Origin: Pseudomonas alloputida
GTDB taxonomy: Bacteria; Pseudomonadota; Gammaproteobacteria; Pseudomonadales; Pseudomonadaceae
Direction: 5' to 3'
DNA length: 64,000 nt
NCBI RefSeq assembly: GCF_021283545.2
Contig: NZ_CP128540.1
Coordinates: forward strand, 2,329,501-2,393,500
Of this stretch, positions 41,077 to 49,444 are shown in pieces. Both the position numbers and the translations under genes were made by a program. The notes under the pieces were generated by a model that did not search any database, was not told the DNA's origin, and saw only the letters and a list, made by a program, of their open reading frames with translations. Each line of letters opens with the position of its first letter. Position 1 is the stretch's first letter.

Positions 41077-41367
41077 TCAGGATGCTGGTTGAATCGCCAG
41101 CACCACGCCATTGGTGATCTGCACCAGCACATAATGCTTGCCCATGCGCACCCAATGGCTTTCCTTTTCCGGTTCGGGCAGGCCTTTGGCTTTCCAGTCC
41201 TGGATGGCCTGGTCATCGCGTTTGTACTGGTCCGGGGCCTTGTCGCCGACGTTCAGTTCACGGTTGTGGGTTTCGGGGGCTGTGATGCTTTCTTCGCTCG
41301 AGGGGGCGGCGCTGACGCTCAGGGGCAGGCAAGGCAGGGCGGCGAGTAGCAGATAGTGCAGTTTCAT
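41077..41367 (-). CDS. RcnB-family periplasmic protein
   Basis: 96 residues: signal peptide MKLHYLLLAALPCLPLSVSA, then the RcnB-type core DQYKRDDQAIQDWKAKGLPE continuing to HWVRMGKHYVLVQITNGVVL. RcnB of E. coli modulates nickel and cobalt export; many relatives have no known role. The start is chosen at the signal peptide. Confidence 0.85.
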   Translation of the reverse strand: MKLHYLLLAALPCLPLSVSAAPSSEESITAPETHNRELNVGDKAPDQYKRDDQAIQDWKAKGLPEPEKESHWVRMGKHYVLVQITNGVVLAIQPAS

Positions 41368-41484
41368 GATGGGTTCCTCGTGATGGCATGTTTTATCTGC
41401 GACAGCGGCAAGTGCGCGGCAATTCACTCGGGATGCCTGCCAGTGCTAGAGTCGCCTTCTTTTTTGCGACCCCGAGGATGGAAC

Positions 41485-41835
41485 ATGCGTGCGATTCTGC
41501 CGTTGGCTGCGGTGCTGATGCTGGCCGGTTGTGCTTCTGCGACCATGGAAACGGCGCGTGGCGGCAAGCCGACTGCGCAGCTCGACTCGCACAAGGCGCC
41601 AGAGCTGGTTGCCCAGTGCATCCAGTTCAGCTGGCAGGAAGAGAAGGTTTTCGGTGATGACGCCAGCGGCTACCTGGAGCCGCGCAAGCAGGGCGGATTC
41701 ACCGTGTTTACCCGTGAGGCCGAAGCGTTCGTGGACGTTTACCCGCAGTCGGGCGGGACGCGTGTGGATTACTACGCGAAGCAGAACGACGGCGTGGCTC
41801 TGCAGCGCCGAGCGGCTGCTGCAACCTGCCTGTAA
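41485..41835 (+). CDS. Small lipoprotein
   Basis: 116 residues. MRAILPLAAVLMLAGCASAT contains the lipobox LAGC, so the protein is lipid-anchored. The mature part (VAQCIQFSWQEEKVFGDDAS, GGTRVDYYAKQ) is a conserved Pseudomonas type without known function. ATG preceded by CCGAGGATGGAAC. Confidence 0.75.
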   Translation: MRAILPLAAVLMLAGCASATMETARGGKPTAQLDSHKAPELVAQCIQFSWQEEKVFGDDASGYLEPRKQGGFTVFTREAEAFVDVYPQSGGTRVDYYAKQNDGVALQRRAAAATCL

Positions 41836-42004
41836 CGGCTGGCGCTATCGCCGCTCCTGTAAGGGCCCGTGCATTCAGGGTACTGAGCAAGGCAGTTGTT
41901 GCCACAGCAGAGGCGCGCGGGCTTTACAGTTTTTTTCAAGGCAGTTGTGTCGCAGCGCGCGCGGTGGCGGCTAGCATAAGGTGCTTCCACGCAAGGACGA
42001 CACC

Positions 42005-42826
42005 ATGGACCGTTCACTGCAACTCAACCGTATAAGCTGGGATGAGCGTGCCCCATTGCACGCCGCTTCGAAGGACTACGAGGTCGAACGCCTGGTCCAG
42101 CAACACGGGCACTTGTCCGAAACCGTACGCTTCGACCTGCCATTGCTCGGTGACATCGACGGGCTTGATACGGTCCACTTGCAGTGCCACATCGGCACCG
42201 ACACCCTGTCGCTGGCGCGCCTTGGCGCCAAGGTTTGCGGCCTGGATTATTCCAAGGCTTCGCTGGCCGAAGCACGGGCATTGGCCGAGCGATGTGCGCT
42301 GCCCATCCAGTATGTCGAGTCTGACGTCTATGCCGCCGACAAGGTACTGCCGGCGGGTACGTTCGACCTGGTCTACACCGGTATTGGCGCGCTCTGCTGG
42401 CTGCCCCGCATCGAGCCATGGGCACGCACCGTCGCGGCACTGCTGAAACCGGGCGGGCGACTGTTCCTGCGCGACGGGCATCCGATGCTGATGGCTGTCA
42501 ACGAAGATCATCAGGACCGCCTGCAGCTCGAATATCCGTATTTCGAGCACGAAGCGCCGACGGTGTGGCACACCGACCAGACCTACGTCGAAACCGATCA
42601 ACGCCTGACCCACACCGAAACCCACGAGTGGAACCACGGCCTGGGTGAAGTGATCACCGCCTTGCTGGCTCACGGCCTGCAGCTGACAGCGCTGGTCGAG
42701 CACCAGAGCATCCCCTGGGAGGCGCTGCCAGGGCAGATGGTCAAGGGCGAAGACGGCGAATATCGCCTGCGCGAGCAGCCTGCACGCCTGCCCCTGAGTT
42801 ACACCTTGGTCGCCGTCAAAGCCTGA
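42005..42826 (+). CDS. Class I SAM-dependent methyltransferase
   Basis: 273 residues. Motif I appears as TVHLQCHIGTDTLSLARLGA (about residues 56-75), followed by VCGLDYSKASLAEAR, the acidic ribose-binding strand. LKPGGRLFLRDGHPM is motif III. The substrate is unknown. It is convergent with the SDR gene, whose stop codon directly abuts this one. Confidence 0.85.
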   Translation: MDRSLQLNRISWDERAPLHAASKDYEVERLVQQHGHLSETVRFDLPLLGDIDGLDTVHLQCHIGTDTLSLARLGAKVCGLDYSKASLAEARALAERCALPIQYVESDVYAADKVLPAGTFDLVYTGIGALCWLPRIEPWARTVAALLKPGGRLFLRDGHPMLMAVNEDHQDRLQLEYPYFEHEAPTVWHTDQTYVETDQRLTHTETHEWNHGLGEVITALLAHGLQLTALVEHQSIPWEALPGQMVKGEDGEYRLREQPARLPLSYTLVAVKA

Positions 42827-43594
42827 TCAGGACAGGAAGCCACCGTCGACATTGAGCGTGGTGCCGGTGGTGTAGCTGGAGGCATCGCTGGCCAGGTACA
42901 GCACCGCACCCGCCATTTCCTTGGGGTCGGCCACGCGTTTGAGGGGGATCTGCTGCAAGGCGGCGTTGAGGATCTCTTCGTTCTTCACCAATGCCGAAGC
43001 GAACTTGGTATCGGTCAGCCCCGGCAGTAGCGCGTTGCAGCGAATACCGAAGGGTGCACACTCTTTGGCGAACACCTTGGTCATGTTGATGACCGCCGCC
43101 TTGGTCACCGAGTAGATGCCTTGGAACAGCCCGGGTGAAACACCGTTGATCGACGCCACGTTGATGATGCTGCCGCCGCCGTTCTCGCGCATCAGCTTGC
43201 CAGCCTCCACCGACATGAAGAAGTAACCACGGATGTTCACGTCCACGGTCTTCTGGAACGCCCCTGGGTCGGTGTCCAGCACATTGCAGAATTGCGGGTT
43301 GGTGGCTGCATTGTTGACCAGCACGTCCAGTCGCCCGAACTGTTCGCGAATGCCGGCGAACACCTGCTGAATCTGTTCCAGCTCACCAATGTGGCAGGCC
43401 ACAGCCGTGGCCTTGCCGCCGGCGGCAATGATGGCGTCGGCCACCTGCTGGCACCCGTCAAGCTTGCGGCTGGAAACGATCACATGGGCCCCTTGCTGCG
43501 CGAGCAAGTGGGCGATGGCCTCGCCGATGCCACGGCTGGCGCCGGAAACAAAGGCAATCTTGCCGTCGAGGTCGAACAGGTGGGTCTTGGACAT
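42827..43594 (-). CDS. SDR-family oxidoreductase
   Basis: 255 residues. Cofactor loop GASRGIGEAIA near residues 18-28, NNAATNP, and the catalytic Ser...YSVTKAA (Tyr-x-x-x-Lys). The C-terminus is TGTTLNVDGGFLS. It is probably NAD(P)-linked. It lies 36 bp downstream of the phosphotransferase-fold gene and is likely co-transcribed, a pairing commonly seen with acyl-CoA metabolism. Confidence 0.9.
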   Translation of the reverse strand: MSKTHLFDLDGKIAFVSGASRGIGEAIAHLLAQQGAHVIVSSRKLDGCQQVADAIIAAGGKATAVACHIGELEQIQQVFAGIREQFGRLDVLVNNAATNPQFCNVLDTDPGAFQKTVDVNIRGYFFMSVEAGKLMRENGGGSIINVASINGVSPGLFQGIYSVTKAAVINMTKVFAKECAPFGIRCNALLPGLTDTKFASALVKNEEILNAALQQIPLKRVADPKEMAGAVLYLASDASSYTTGTTLNVDGGFLS

Positions 43595-43630
43595 GCTGTT
43601 TTCCTTGTTATCCGTCGTCGTGGGCTGTGC

Positions 43631-44698
43631 TCAGAGGCTGGACTTGGAAATGACCTGCAAGGTCATTTGTTCCAGCAAGCGGTTCATGTGAATGAACTGG
43701 GCGAAACGCTTGTCCTGGGTCTGGCCATGGTAGTAGCGGTAGTAGATCTGCTGAACGATGCCTGCCAGGCGGAACAGGCCATAGCAATAGTAGTAATCGA
43801 AGTTGTCCAGGCGGATGCCGGCGCGCTCGGCGTAGTAATCGACGAACTGGCGACGGCTGAGCATGCCCGGCGCGTTGCTCGGCTGGCGGCGCATCAACTG
43901 CACTGGCGTCGGGTCGCCGGCTTCGATCCAGTAGGCTAGGCAGTTGCCCAGGTCCATGAGTGGGTCGCCCAGGGTGGCCATTTCCCAGTCCAGCACACCG
44001 ATGATGCGCATGGGGTTGTCCGCGTCCAGGATGACGTTGTCGAACCGGTAGTCGTTGTGCACGATGCCTGGGCGCGGGTGGTCGGCCGGCATTTTTTCGT
44101 GCAGCCAGGCGGTTACCGTTTCCCAGCGTGGCGCATCCGGTGTCAGGGCTTTTTCATAACGGCTGGTCCAGCCCTCGATCTGGCGCTGCACGTAGCCCTC
44201 CGGCTTGCCCAGGTCGGCCAGGCCGCAGGCGGTGTAGTCCACCTGGTGCAGCTCGACCAGGCGGTCGATGAAGCTTTTGCACAGGGCTTCGGTCCGGCTG
44301 GCGTCCAGGTTCAGTTCGGCTGGGATGTCCGAGCGCAGGATGATGCCCTTGACCCGTTCCATCACATAGAACTCGCCGCCGATCAGGCCGGTGTCGGTGC
44401 AGTGTGCGTAGGCCTTGGGGCAGTAGGGGAAGCCGCTGTTCAGTTGGTTGAGGATGCGGTACTCGCGACCCATGTCGTGGGCCGATTTGGCCTTTTGACC
44501 GAAGGGTGGTCGACGCAGCACGAAGTCGCGGCCCGGGTAGCTGACCAGGTAGGTGAGGTTGGAGGCGCCGCCAGGAAACTGGCTGATGCTCGGCAGGCCG
44601 TGCAGGCCGGGGATATTGGCTTTGAAGTAAGGGTCGATGACGGCCGCGTCGAGTTCTTCGCCGGGGCGTACCTGGGTGGACTGGTCGGTGAGCGTCAT
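43631..44698 (-). CDS. Phosphotransferase-fold (APH) protein
   Basis: 355 residues. Aminoglycoside-phosphotransferase fold: GIVHNDYRFDNVILD is the catalytic loop (HxDxxxxN-like) and VLDWEMATLGDPLMDLG the metal-binding loop. Proteins of this group sit beside acyl-CoA dehydrogenases and SDRs and act on hydroxyacyl substrates rather than antibiotics. Antibiotic resistance is unlikely. Confidence 0.88.
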   Translation of the reverse strand: MTLTDQSTQVRPGEELDAAVIDPYFKANIPGLHGLPSISQFPGGASNLTYLVSYPGRDFVLRRPPFGQKAKSAHDMGREYRILNQLNSGFPYCPKAYAHCTDTGLIGGEFYVMERVKGIILRSDIPAELNLDASRTEALCKSFIDRLVELHQVDYTACGLADLGKPEGYVQRQIEGWTSRYEKALTPDAPRWETVTAWLHEKMPADHPRPGIVHNDYRFDNVILDADNPMRIIGVLDWEMATLGDPLMDLGNCLAYWIEAGDPTPVQLMRRQPSNAPGMLSRRQFVDYYAERAGIRLDNFDYYYCYGLFRLAGIVQQIYYRYYHGQTQDKRFAQFIHMNRLLEQMTLQVISKSSL

Positions 44699-44825
44699 GC
44701 GTCTTCCTTATTCTCGATAGCAAGTACTATTGGGTAATCTAATGGTCCGCCAGGGTTGGAACAATCGTCCCATGTGCCAAATAGGTGAGGGTGTTGCTGG
44801 TGGATCACTGCACCGAATGCAGGGC

Positions 44826-44858
44826 AAAAAAAACCGAAGCCGTCAGGCTTCGGTTTTT
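44826..44858 (-). terminator. Rho-independent terminator of the SCP2 gene
   Basis: AACCGAAGCC and GGCTTCGGTT form a 10-bp stem with a 4-nt loop, with A-rich and T-rich flanks on both sides, so it works on either strand. It ends the SCP2 transcript. Confidence 0.85.
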
Positions 44859-44881
44859 CGATCATCCGGTATTCCCAGCCC

Positions 44882-45199
44882 TCAGGACGGGAACAGCTCG
44901 CTGAGTTTCATCGACAGCATCATGTCGCCTTCAACCCGCAGCTTGCCACCCATGAAGGCCTGCATGCCGTCGGTTTCGCCGCTTACGATACCCTTCAGGG
45001 TTTCGGCGTCCATCACCAGGGTGCAGTTGGCATCCGGGTTTTCGCCTTCCTGCAGGTCGCAGGTGCCGTCCTTGACGATCAGCGCGTAGTGCTTGTCTTC
45101 GTCGGTGATGTTGAAGCCGAACACCAGGTCCAGGCCGGCGGCAGCGGATGGGTTGAATTTCTCTTGCATCTTTTTGACGGCATCAGCTACGGAGGTCAT
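44882..45199 (-). CDS. SCP2 sterol-carrier domain protein
   Basis: 105 residues forming a single SCP2 domain: MTSVADAVKKMQEKFNPSAA, then ANCTLVMDAETLKGIVSGET and FMGGKLRVEGDMMLSMKLSE. It binds acyl chains or acyl-CoAs in the cytoplasm. Encoded 56 bp after the histidine phosphatase gene. Confidence 0.92.
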   Translation of the reverse strand: MTSVADAVKKMQEKFNPSAAAGLDLVFGFNITDEDKHYALIVKDGTCDLQEGENPDANCTLVMDAETLKGIVSGETDGMQAFMGGKLRVEGDMMLSMKLSELFPS

Positions 45200-45255
45200 G
45201 GCGCATTCCTTATAGAGTGATTTACACGTCCCCGCAGGGACACAACAAGCCGGGC

Positions 45256-45966
45256 TTATCGGTAGGTGACAAGCTCCGGCGCCCTCAACAGCTGCACATG
45301 GGCCTGGCTGTTGAAGGAGGCCAGTGCCACGTCGCGGCCGCGAAACTTCAGCTGGCTGAGCGACGTGTTGATGATCTGCCAGTTCAGCGCGAACGCCTGG
45401 CTGGGGGTAATACCGGTAACCAGGTGGAGCAGGGCGGCAATGGTGCCACCCGAGGTGAAGATAGCAACATGATCGCCGCTGCCGGCGCTGTCCAGCACGC
45501 GTTGCAAGCCCCCTTGTACGCGTGACGTAAACGAATGCCAGGTTTCCAGGCCATTATCGGCATGCTCGCCATCGTGCCAGCGCTGCACCATCAACGCGAA
45601 CAGGCGCTGAAACTCGCTGCGATGCTGCGCAGCATTGCGCAGCACATGCAGGGCATCGGGCTCTTCCGGCAGCAGGTCGGGCAACAGGGCGCGGATCACC
45701 CCGTCGGCATCGAACTCATTGAATGCGGCGTCGGTCTCAACCGCCGGCACCGGGCAGCCGTTGGCGTGCAGCGCCTGCAGCGCCAGCCGTGCGGTATCCT
45801 GCTGGCGGCGCAGGTCGCCAGCCACGCAGCGGTCCAGCCGCACGCCCAACTGGGCCAGGTGTTCACCCAGGGCCTGGCTCTGGCGCACGCCCACGGGCGA
45901 GAGTACGTCGTAGTCATCGGCACCGAAGGAGGCTTGGCCATGTCGAATCAGGTAGAGATTGCCCAC
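45256..45966 (-). CDS. Histidine phosphatase (phosphoglycerate-mutase-like)
   Basis: 236 residues from a GTG: VGNLYLIRHGQASFGADDYD carries the catalytic RHG. FTSGGTIAALLH provides the second histidine region in altered form. The upstream in-frame extension is rejected because RHGQ normally falls within the first dozen residues. Substrate unknown. Confidence 0.85.
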   Translation of the reverse strand: MGNLYLIRHGQASFGADDYDVLSPVGVRQSQALGEHLAQLGVRLDRCVAGDLRRQQDTARLALQALHANGCPVPAVETDAAFNEFDADGVIRALLPDLLPEEPDALHVLRNAAQHRSEFQRLFALMVQRWHDGEHADNGLETWHSFTSRVQGGLQRVLDSAGSGDHVAIFTSGGTIAALLHLVTGITPSQAFALNWQIINTSLSQLKFRGRDVALASFNSQAHVQLLRAPELVTYR

Positions 45967-46163
45967 GAAAGGTTCCGGCCTGTTGGAGGTTGCTGCGAGG
46001 TTAGGATGCGGCTCACGGGCTGTCAACGAAAAAACATACAAGCGTTTGAAAAGGTTGTTTGAAAGATGTTGCCAGCGTTTACACCGGCTGGCAGCACCAC
46101 AGACGCAACGGTATGCTTGCAACAGTGACGCGCCGTAGTGGCGCAGGCATTTAAGGAGTCAAC

Positions 46164-47183
46164 GTGGAGTTTCTTGCCGAATACGCAAGCTTTCTCGCCA
46201 AAACCGCCACCCTGGTCATCGCCATCCTGGTGGTGCTGTCGGCCATCGCTGGTCTGCGTGGCAAAGGTCGGCGCAAATCGGGCGGGCAATTACAGGTCAC
46301 CCGACTGAACGATTTTTACAAGGACCTGCGTGAGCGCCTGGAGTCCGGCCTGCTCGACAAGGCCCAGCTCAAGGCCCTGCGCAAGCAGCAGGCCAAGGCG
46401 GAAAAACAGCAGAAGAAGGGCAAGGCCGAGGACAAGAGCCGGGTATTCGTACTGGACTTTGATGGCGACATCAAAGCCTCGGCCACCGAAAGCCTGCGCA
46501 ACGAAATCACCGCACTGCTGACGCTCGCTACCGCGCGTGACGAAGTGGTACTGCGCCTGGAAAGCGGCGGTGGCCTGGTGCACAGTTACGGCTTGGCTGC
46601 GTCGCAACTGGCGCGTATCCGCCAGGCGGGCATCCCGTTGACCGTGTGCATCGACAAGGTGGCTGCCAGCGGTGGGTACATGATGGCCTGCATCGGCGAG
46701 AAGATCGTCAGTGCCCCATTCGCCGTACTGGGGTCTATTGGCGTGGTGGCGCAGTTGCCCAACGTCAACCGCCTGCTGAAAAAGCACGACATCGACTTCG
46801 AAGTGCTGACTGCTGGCGAGTACAAGCGCACCCTGACCGTCTTTGGCGAAAACACCGAGAAGGGCCGGGAGAAGTTCCAGGAAGACTTGGACATCACTCA
46901 CCAGTTGTTCAAGGATTTCGTCTCCCGCTATCGTCCGCAGTTGCACATCGATGAAGTGGCCACTGGCGAAGTCTGGCTGGGCGTGGCCGCCTTGAATCGC
47001 AAGCTGGTTGACGAGTTGCAGACCAGTGACGAGTACCTGAGCGAGCGCGCGCGCAACGCCAACCTGTTCCACCTGCACTATGCCGAACGCAAGAGCCTGC
47101 AGGAGCGTATTGGCATGGCCGCCAGCGGTACTGTGGAGAACGCGGTGGTAGGCTTGTGGAGTAAACTCAGCCGCCTGCGCTAA
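46164..47183 (+). CDS. sohB: Inner-membrane S49 peptidase SohB
   Basis: 339 residues. N-terminal membrane anchor (FLAKTATLVIAILVVLSAIA), a basic linker, then the S49 domain: FVLDFDGDIKAS, CIDKVAASGGYMMACIGEKI with the catalytic serine and LTAGEYKRTLT with the lysine. It cleaves envelope proteins or signal peptides. Last gene before tRNA-Cys. Confidence 0.93.
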   Translation: MEFLAEYASFLAKTATLVIAILVVLSAIAGLRGKGRRKSGGQLQVTRLNDFYKDLRERLESGLLDKAQLKALRKQQAKAEKQQKKGKAEDKSRVFVLDFDGDIKASATESLRNEITALLTLATARDEVVLRLESGGGLVHSYGLAASQLARIRQAGIPLTVCIDKVAASGGYMMACIGEKIVSAPFAVLGSIGVVAQLPNVNRLLKKHDIDFEVLTAGEYKRTLTVFGENTEKGREKFQEDLDITHQLFKDFVSRYRPQLHIDEVATGEVWLGVAALNRKLVDELQTSDEYLSERARNANLFHLHYAERKSLQERIGMAASGTVENAVVGLWSKLSRLR

Positions 47184-47337
47184 CACCTTGAACCCGTTGA
47201 AATTTTTTTTCGTTCAGGGGGTTGCAAGGTTAAAAGAATGAAGACATAATGGCGCCCATCGAAACGCAGCAAACTTTGAAAAAGGTTCAGCGTTTCAAGG
47301 AGATAGCAAAGCGCAAGCAGCTAGATCCGACCTTTGA

Positions 47338-47411
47338 GGCCGAGTAGCAAAGTGGTTATGCTCCGGATTGCAAATCCGTCTACGCCGGTTCGATTCCGAC
47401 CTCGGCCTCCA
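47338..47411 (+). tRNA. tRNA-Cys (GCA)
   Basis: Acceptor arm GGCCGAG pairs with CTCGGCC, discriminator T and encoded CCA follow. The anticodon loop ATTGCAAAT gives anticodon GCA, and the T-arm is CCGGTTCGATTCCGA-like. U73 is typical of tRNA-Cys. It is complete and serves as the integration site of the island. Confidence 0.96.
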
Positions 47412-47455
47412 CCATTCGAAAGCCCCGCAGATTAACGTCTGCGGGGTTTTTCTTT
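47364..47455 (+). repeat. attL: 92-bp direct repeat, left copy
   Basis: Identical over 92 bp to 60124-60215. It spans the tRNA-Cys 3' half from the anticodon stem, CCA end and the downstream terminator up to TTTTTCTTT. This is the classic product of integrase-mediated insertion into a tRNA gene. Confidence 0.95.
47422..47454 (+). terminator. tRNA-Cys terminator
   Basis: CCCCGCAGA and TCTGCGGGG form a 9-bp stem followed by TTTTTCTTT, directly after the tRNA. The same hairpin is duplicated at the right end of the island (60182-60214). Confidence 0.9.
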
Positions 47456-47475
47456 GTGCGAGAAAAAGACGAAGT

Positions 47476-47506
47476 GTTCCGCAACTTTTGGCATGTGTTC
47501 CGCAAC
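47476..47506 (+). repeat. Integrase arm-type sites, left
   Basis: GTTCCGCAAC occurs at 47476-47485 and again at 47497-47506, 21 bp apart. The same decamer occurs at 60011 and, inverted, at 60073 just inside the right att. This fits arm-binding sites of a lambda-type integrase. Confidence 0.65.
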
Positions 47507-47511
47507 CTGCC

Positions 47512-47814
47512 CTATTTTGTGGGGCTGACGACCTCGCCAACGCGGCGGTAAACGCGCTTTGTAATCTCTTCCTTGGAGTGCCCCAGCAGCCTGCTGGCGT
47601 GCCCGATGTCCTCGATTTCCGACGCTGCCTTCGGCCTAATGTCACGGAACTGGAATTGCCTGACCTTCGCAGCCAGGTCGGTATTTCCATCTGCGGTGAG
47701 CTTGCGTGCAGCCTTGTCTCGTGCTTCGCTGAATCGGTTTCTCAGCATCTCCCAGCTCATGCGTAGGCCTGAGTCGTTGGTGATCAGTCGCGAATTGCGC
47801 ACCCGCCGTATCAA
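47512..47814 (-). pseudogene. Tyrosine integrase, C-terminal remnant
   Basis: About 100 residues. FQFRDIRPKAASEI is the box I region; GHASRLLGHSKEEITKRVYR holds the HxxR-like and LLGH motifs and the nucleophile Tyr. The N-terminal two-thirds are absent: upstream, near 47800, the sequence switches to a phage endolysin tail on the opposite strand. The island therefore cannot encode its own full integrase. Confidence 0.85.
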
Positions 47815-47881
47815 TGGTGGCCTGAATGGGTTGAAAGATCGCCAGGCGCTCTATAAGCGTGCGCTTGAGGTGCTGCAGTAA
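47803..47881 (+). pseudogene. Endolysin (GH19-type) C-terminal remnant
   Basis: The frame ends TRRINGGLNGLKDRQALYKR followed by ALEVLQ and TAA. RRINGG.NGL.DRQ..Y.RA is the characteristic end of phage GH19 lysozymes. The stop overlaps the Rz start (TAATG), the normal arrangement of a lysis cassette. Only about 26 codons survive before the junction with the integrase remnant. Confidence 0.7.
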
Positions 47882-48435
47882 TGCCGCTGAATTGGCGTAT
47901 CGCGCTTCTGGCAGCTGCGGTCGGACTCTATGCCGGCGGGCGTGGGGCCTGGGTCTGGCAGGCCAGCGAGTACGGAAAGCAGCTGGCTGAGCAGGCCGCA
48001 GGTTATGTCCAGCAGTTGGCGGACAGAGATCGGGTTCATGGTCGTGAACGTGAGGAGGCTGCAGCTGCAGCCTTTGAGCAGTTGGCAGAACAGAAAACTC
48101 AGCGAAAAGACCTGGAGGAACGCCTGCAGGAGCAGGGCAAAAAACACTGGAAGGAGATGAACGATGCACAACAGATTCAAGATCGCCTGCGTGACAGGCT
48201 GGCTACTGCTGACTTGCGGTTGTCAGTCCTTGTCGACGCCGGAGTCTTTGCCGCCCCGGGTTGTGACGGTGGGGTGCGAGAAGCCTCCGGCACCGGAGGC
48301 GTGGTTCATGGAGCCGTTCGCGCCGGACTTGACCCAGCGCATGCTCAACGAATTGTCGGCATCACCGACGACGGTGACCGAGGACTGATCGCACTGCAGG
48401 CCTGCCAGGCCTACGTCCGCGAAGTCACCAAATGA
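47881..48435 (+). CDS. Rz-like inner-membrane spanin
   Basis: 184 residues. N-terminal signal anchor (MPLNWRIALLAAAVGLYAGG), then a long alpha-helical coiled-coil rich in Glu, Gln and Ala, typical of Rz/i-spanin. It encloses an Rz1 gene in the +1 frame. Part of a remnant prophage lysis module; without holin and endolysin it is probably non-functional. Confidence 0.82.
   Translation: MPLNWRIALLAAAVGLYAGGRGAWVWQASEYGKQLAEQAAGYVQQLADRDRVHGREREEAAAAAFEQLAEQKTQRKDLEERLQEQGKKHWKEMNDAQQIQDRLRDRLATADLRLSVLVDAGVFAAPGCDGGVREASGTGGVVHGAVRAGLDPAHAQRIVGITDDGDRGLIALQACQAYVREVTK
48164..48388 (+). CDS. Rz1-like outer-membrane lipoprotein, nested in Rz
   Basis: 74 residues wholly inside the Rz gene in the +1 frame. 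FKIACVTGWLLLTCGCQSLS has a lipobox-type LTCGC, and the mature part is proline-rich (PESLPPR, EKPPAPEAW). The embedded arrangement is diagnostic of Rz/Rz1 spanin pairs. Confidence 0.8.
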   Translation: MHNRFKIACVTGWLLLTCGCQSLSTPESLPPRVVTVGCEKPPAPEAWFMEPFAPDLTQRMLNELSASPTTVTED

Positions 48436-48586
48436 AAAGAGGCGAGCCGGGTAGATGCGTCAACATCCAGCCCGGCCCGCCGAACCCGCAGACCCTTCCT
48501 GCAAGTCCAGCCGCAGCCTCTGCCTTGTGCACAAAGCGCGGCGAGCCTAACACCTGTTCATCCATACAGTAAAGACTTGCATACCT

Positions 48587-49381
48587 ATGACCTCTCCAAT
48601 TATTCCTTGGATGGGTGGCAAACGCCGTCTGGCCGACCGCTTGATCCCCCTCTTTCCCCCTCATGAGTGCTACGTTGAAGTCTTCGCCGGCGGTGCCGCG
48701 TTGTTCTTCATGCGTCCCCAGCCCGCCCCCGTGGAGGTGCTGAACGATCTCAACGGTGACCTGGTCACCCTCTACCGCGTTGTACAGAACCACCTGGAGG
48801 AGTTCGTGCGCCAGTTCAAATGGGCGCTCAGCTCTCGGCAGATCTTTGAGTGGCAGAAGATGACGCGCCCTGAAACCTTGACCGACATCCAGCGTGCGGC
48901 GCGGTTCTTCTACCTGCAGCAGCATGCGTTCGGCGGCAAGGTCACCGGGCAGACGTTCGGTACCGCCACCACGGGGCCGGCCATCAATCTGCTGCGCATT
49001 GAAGAGAACCTGTCCGCCGCCTGGCAGCGTCTAGCCGGTACCTACGTCGAAAACCTGTCCTGGCTCGACTGTGCCGAGCGATACGATCGAGCGCATACTT
49101 TCTTCTACATGGACCCACCTTACTGGCAAACTGCAGGCTATGGCGTGGACTTCCCGTTCGAAGAGTACAAGCGCATGGCCGACTTCATGCGGTGCTGCAA
49201 GGGCAGGGTGATGGTCAGTATTAACGATCACCCGGACATCCGGCGCGCCTTCGACGGCTTCCACTTCGAGCGCCTGGATATCCGTTACAGCAATACAAAC
49301 CAGCGGCAAGGCAAGGCCGAAGTGACGGGGGAGCTGGTGATCATGAACTGGGAGCCTTCATTTTTGGAAGGGTTGTTTTAA
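48587..49381 (+). CDS. D12-class DNA adenine methyltransferase
   Basis: 264 residues. IIPWMGGKRRLADRLIPLFP is the N-terminal GGK motif, YVEVFAGGAALFFM the SAM-binding motif I, and FFYMDPPYW (DPPY at 176-179) the catalytic motif. It methylates adenine N6, presumably as a phage-type orphan Dam protecting or modifying DNA. No cognate restriction enzyme is adjacent, although the DUF262 protein and the Vsr-like nuclease are in the same island. Confidence 0.92.
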   Translation: MTSPIIPWMGGKRRLADRLIPLFPPHECYVEVFAGGAALFFMRPQPAPVEVLNDLNGDLVTLYRVVQNHLEEFVRQFKWALSSRQIFEWQKMTRPETLTDIQRAARFFYLQQHAFGGKVTGQTFGTATTGPAINLLRIEENLSAAWQRLAGTYVENLSWLDCAERYDRAHTFFYMDPPYWQTAGYGVDFPFEEYKRMADFMRCCKGRVMVSINDHPDIRRAFDGFHFERLDIRYSNTNQRQGKAEVTGELVIMNWEPSFLEGLF

Positions 49382-49444
49382 CAGCTCTTCTTGCGTTTGG
49401 ACCATATAGAACCGTTCGCCATTCGAGCACCCGTTCACCGTTGC

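Noticed and set aside
43631..44698. Aminoglycoside resistance gene
   Set aside because: The APH fold is present, but the neighbours (SDR, SCP2) and family type point to acyl-CoA-linked metabolism.
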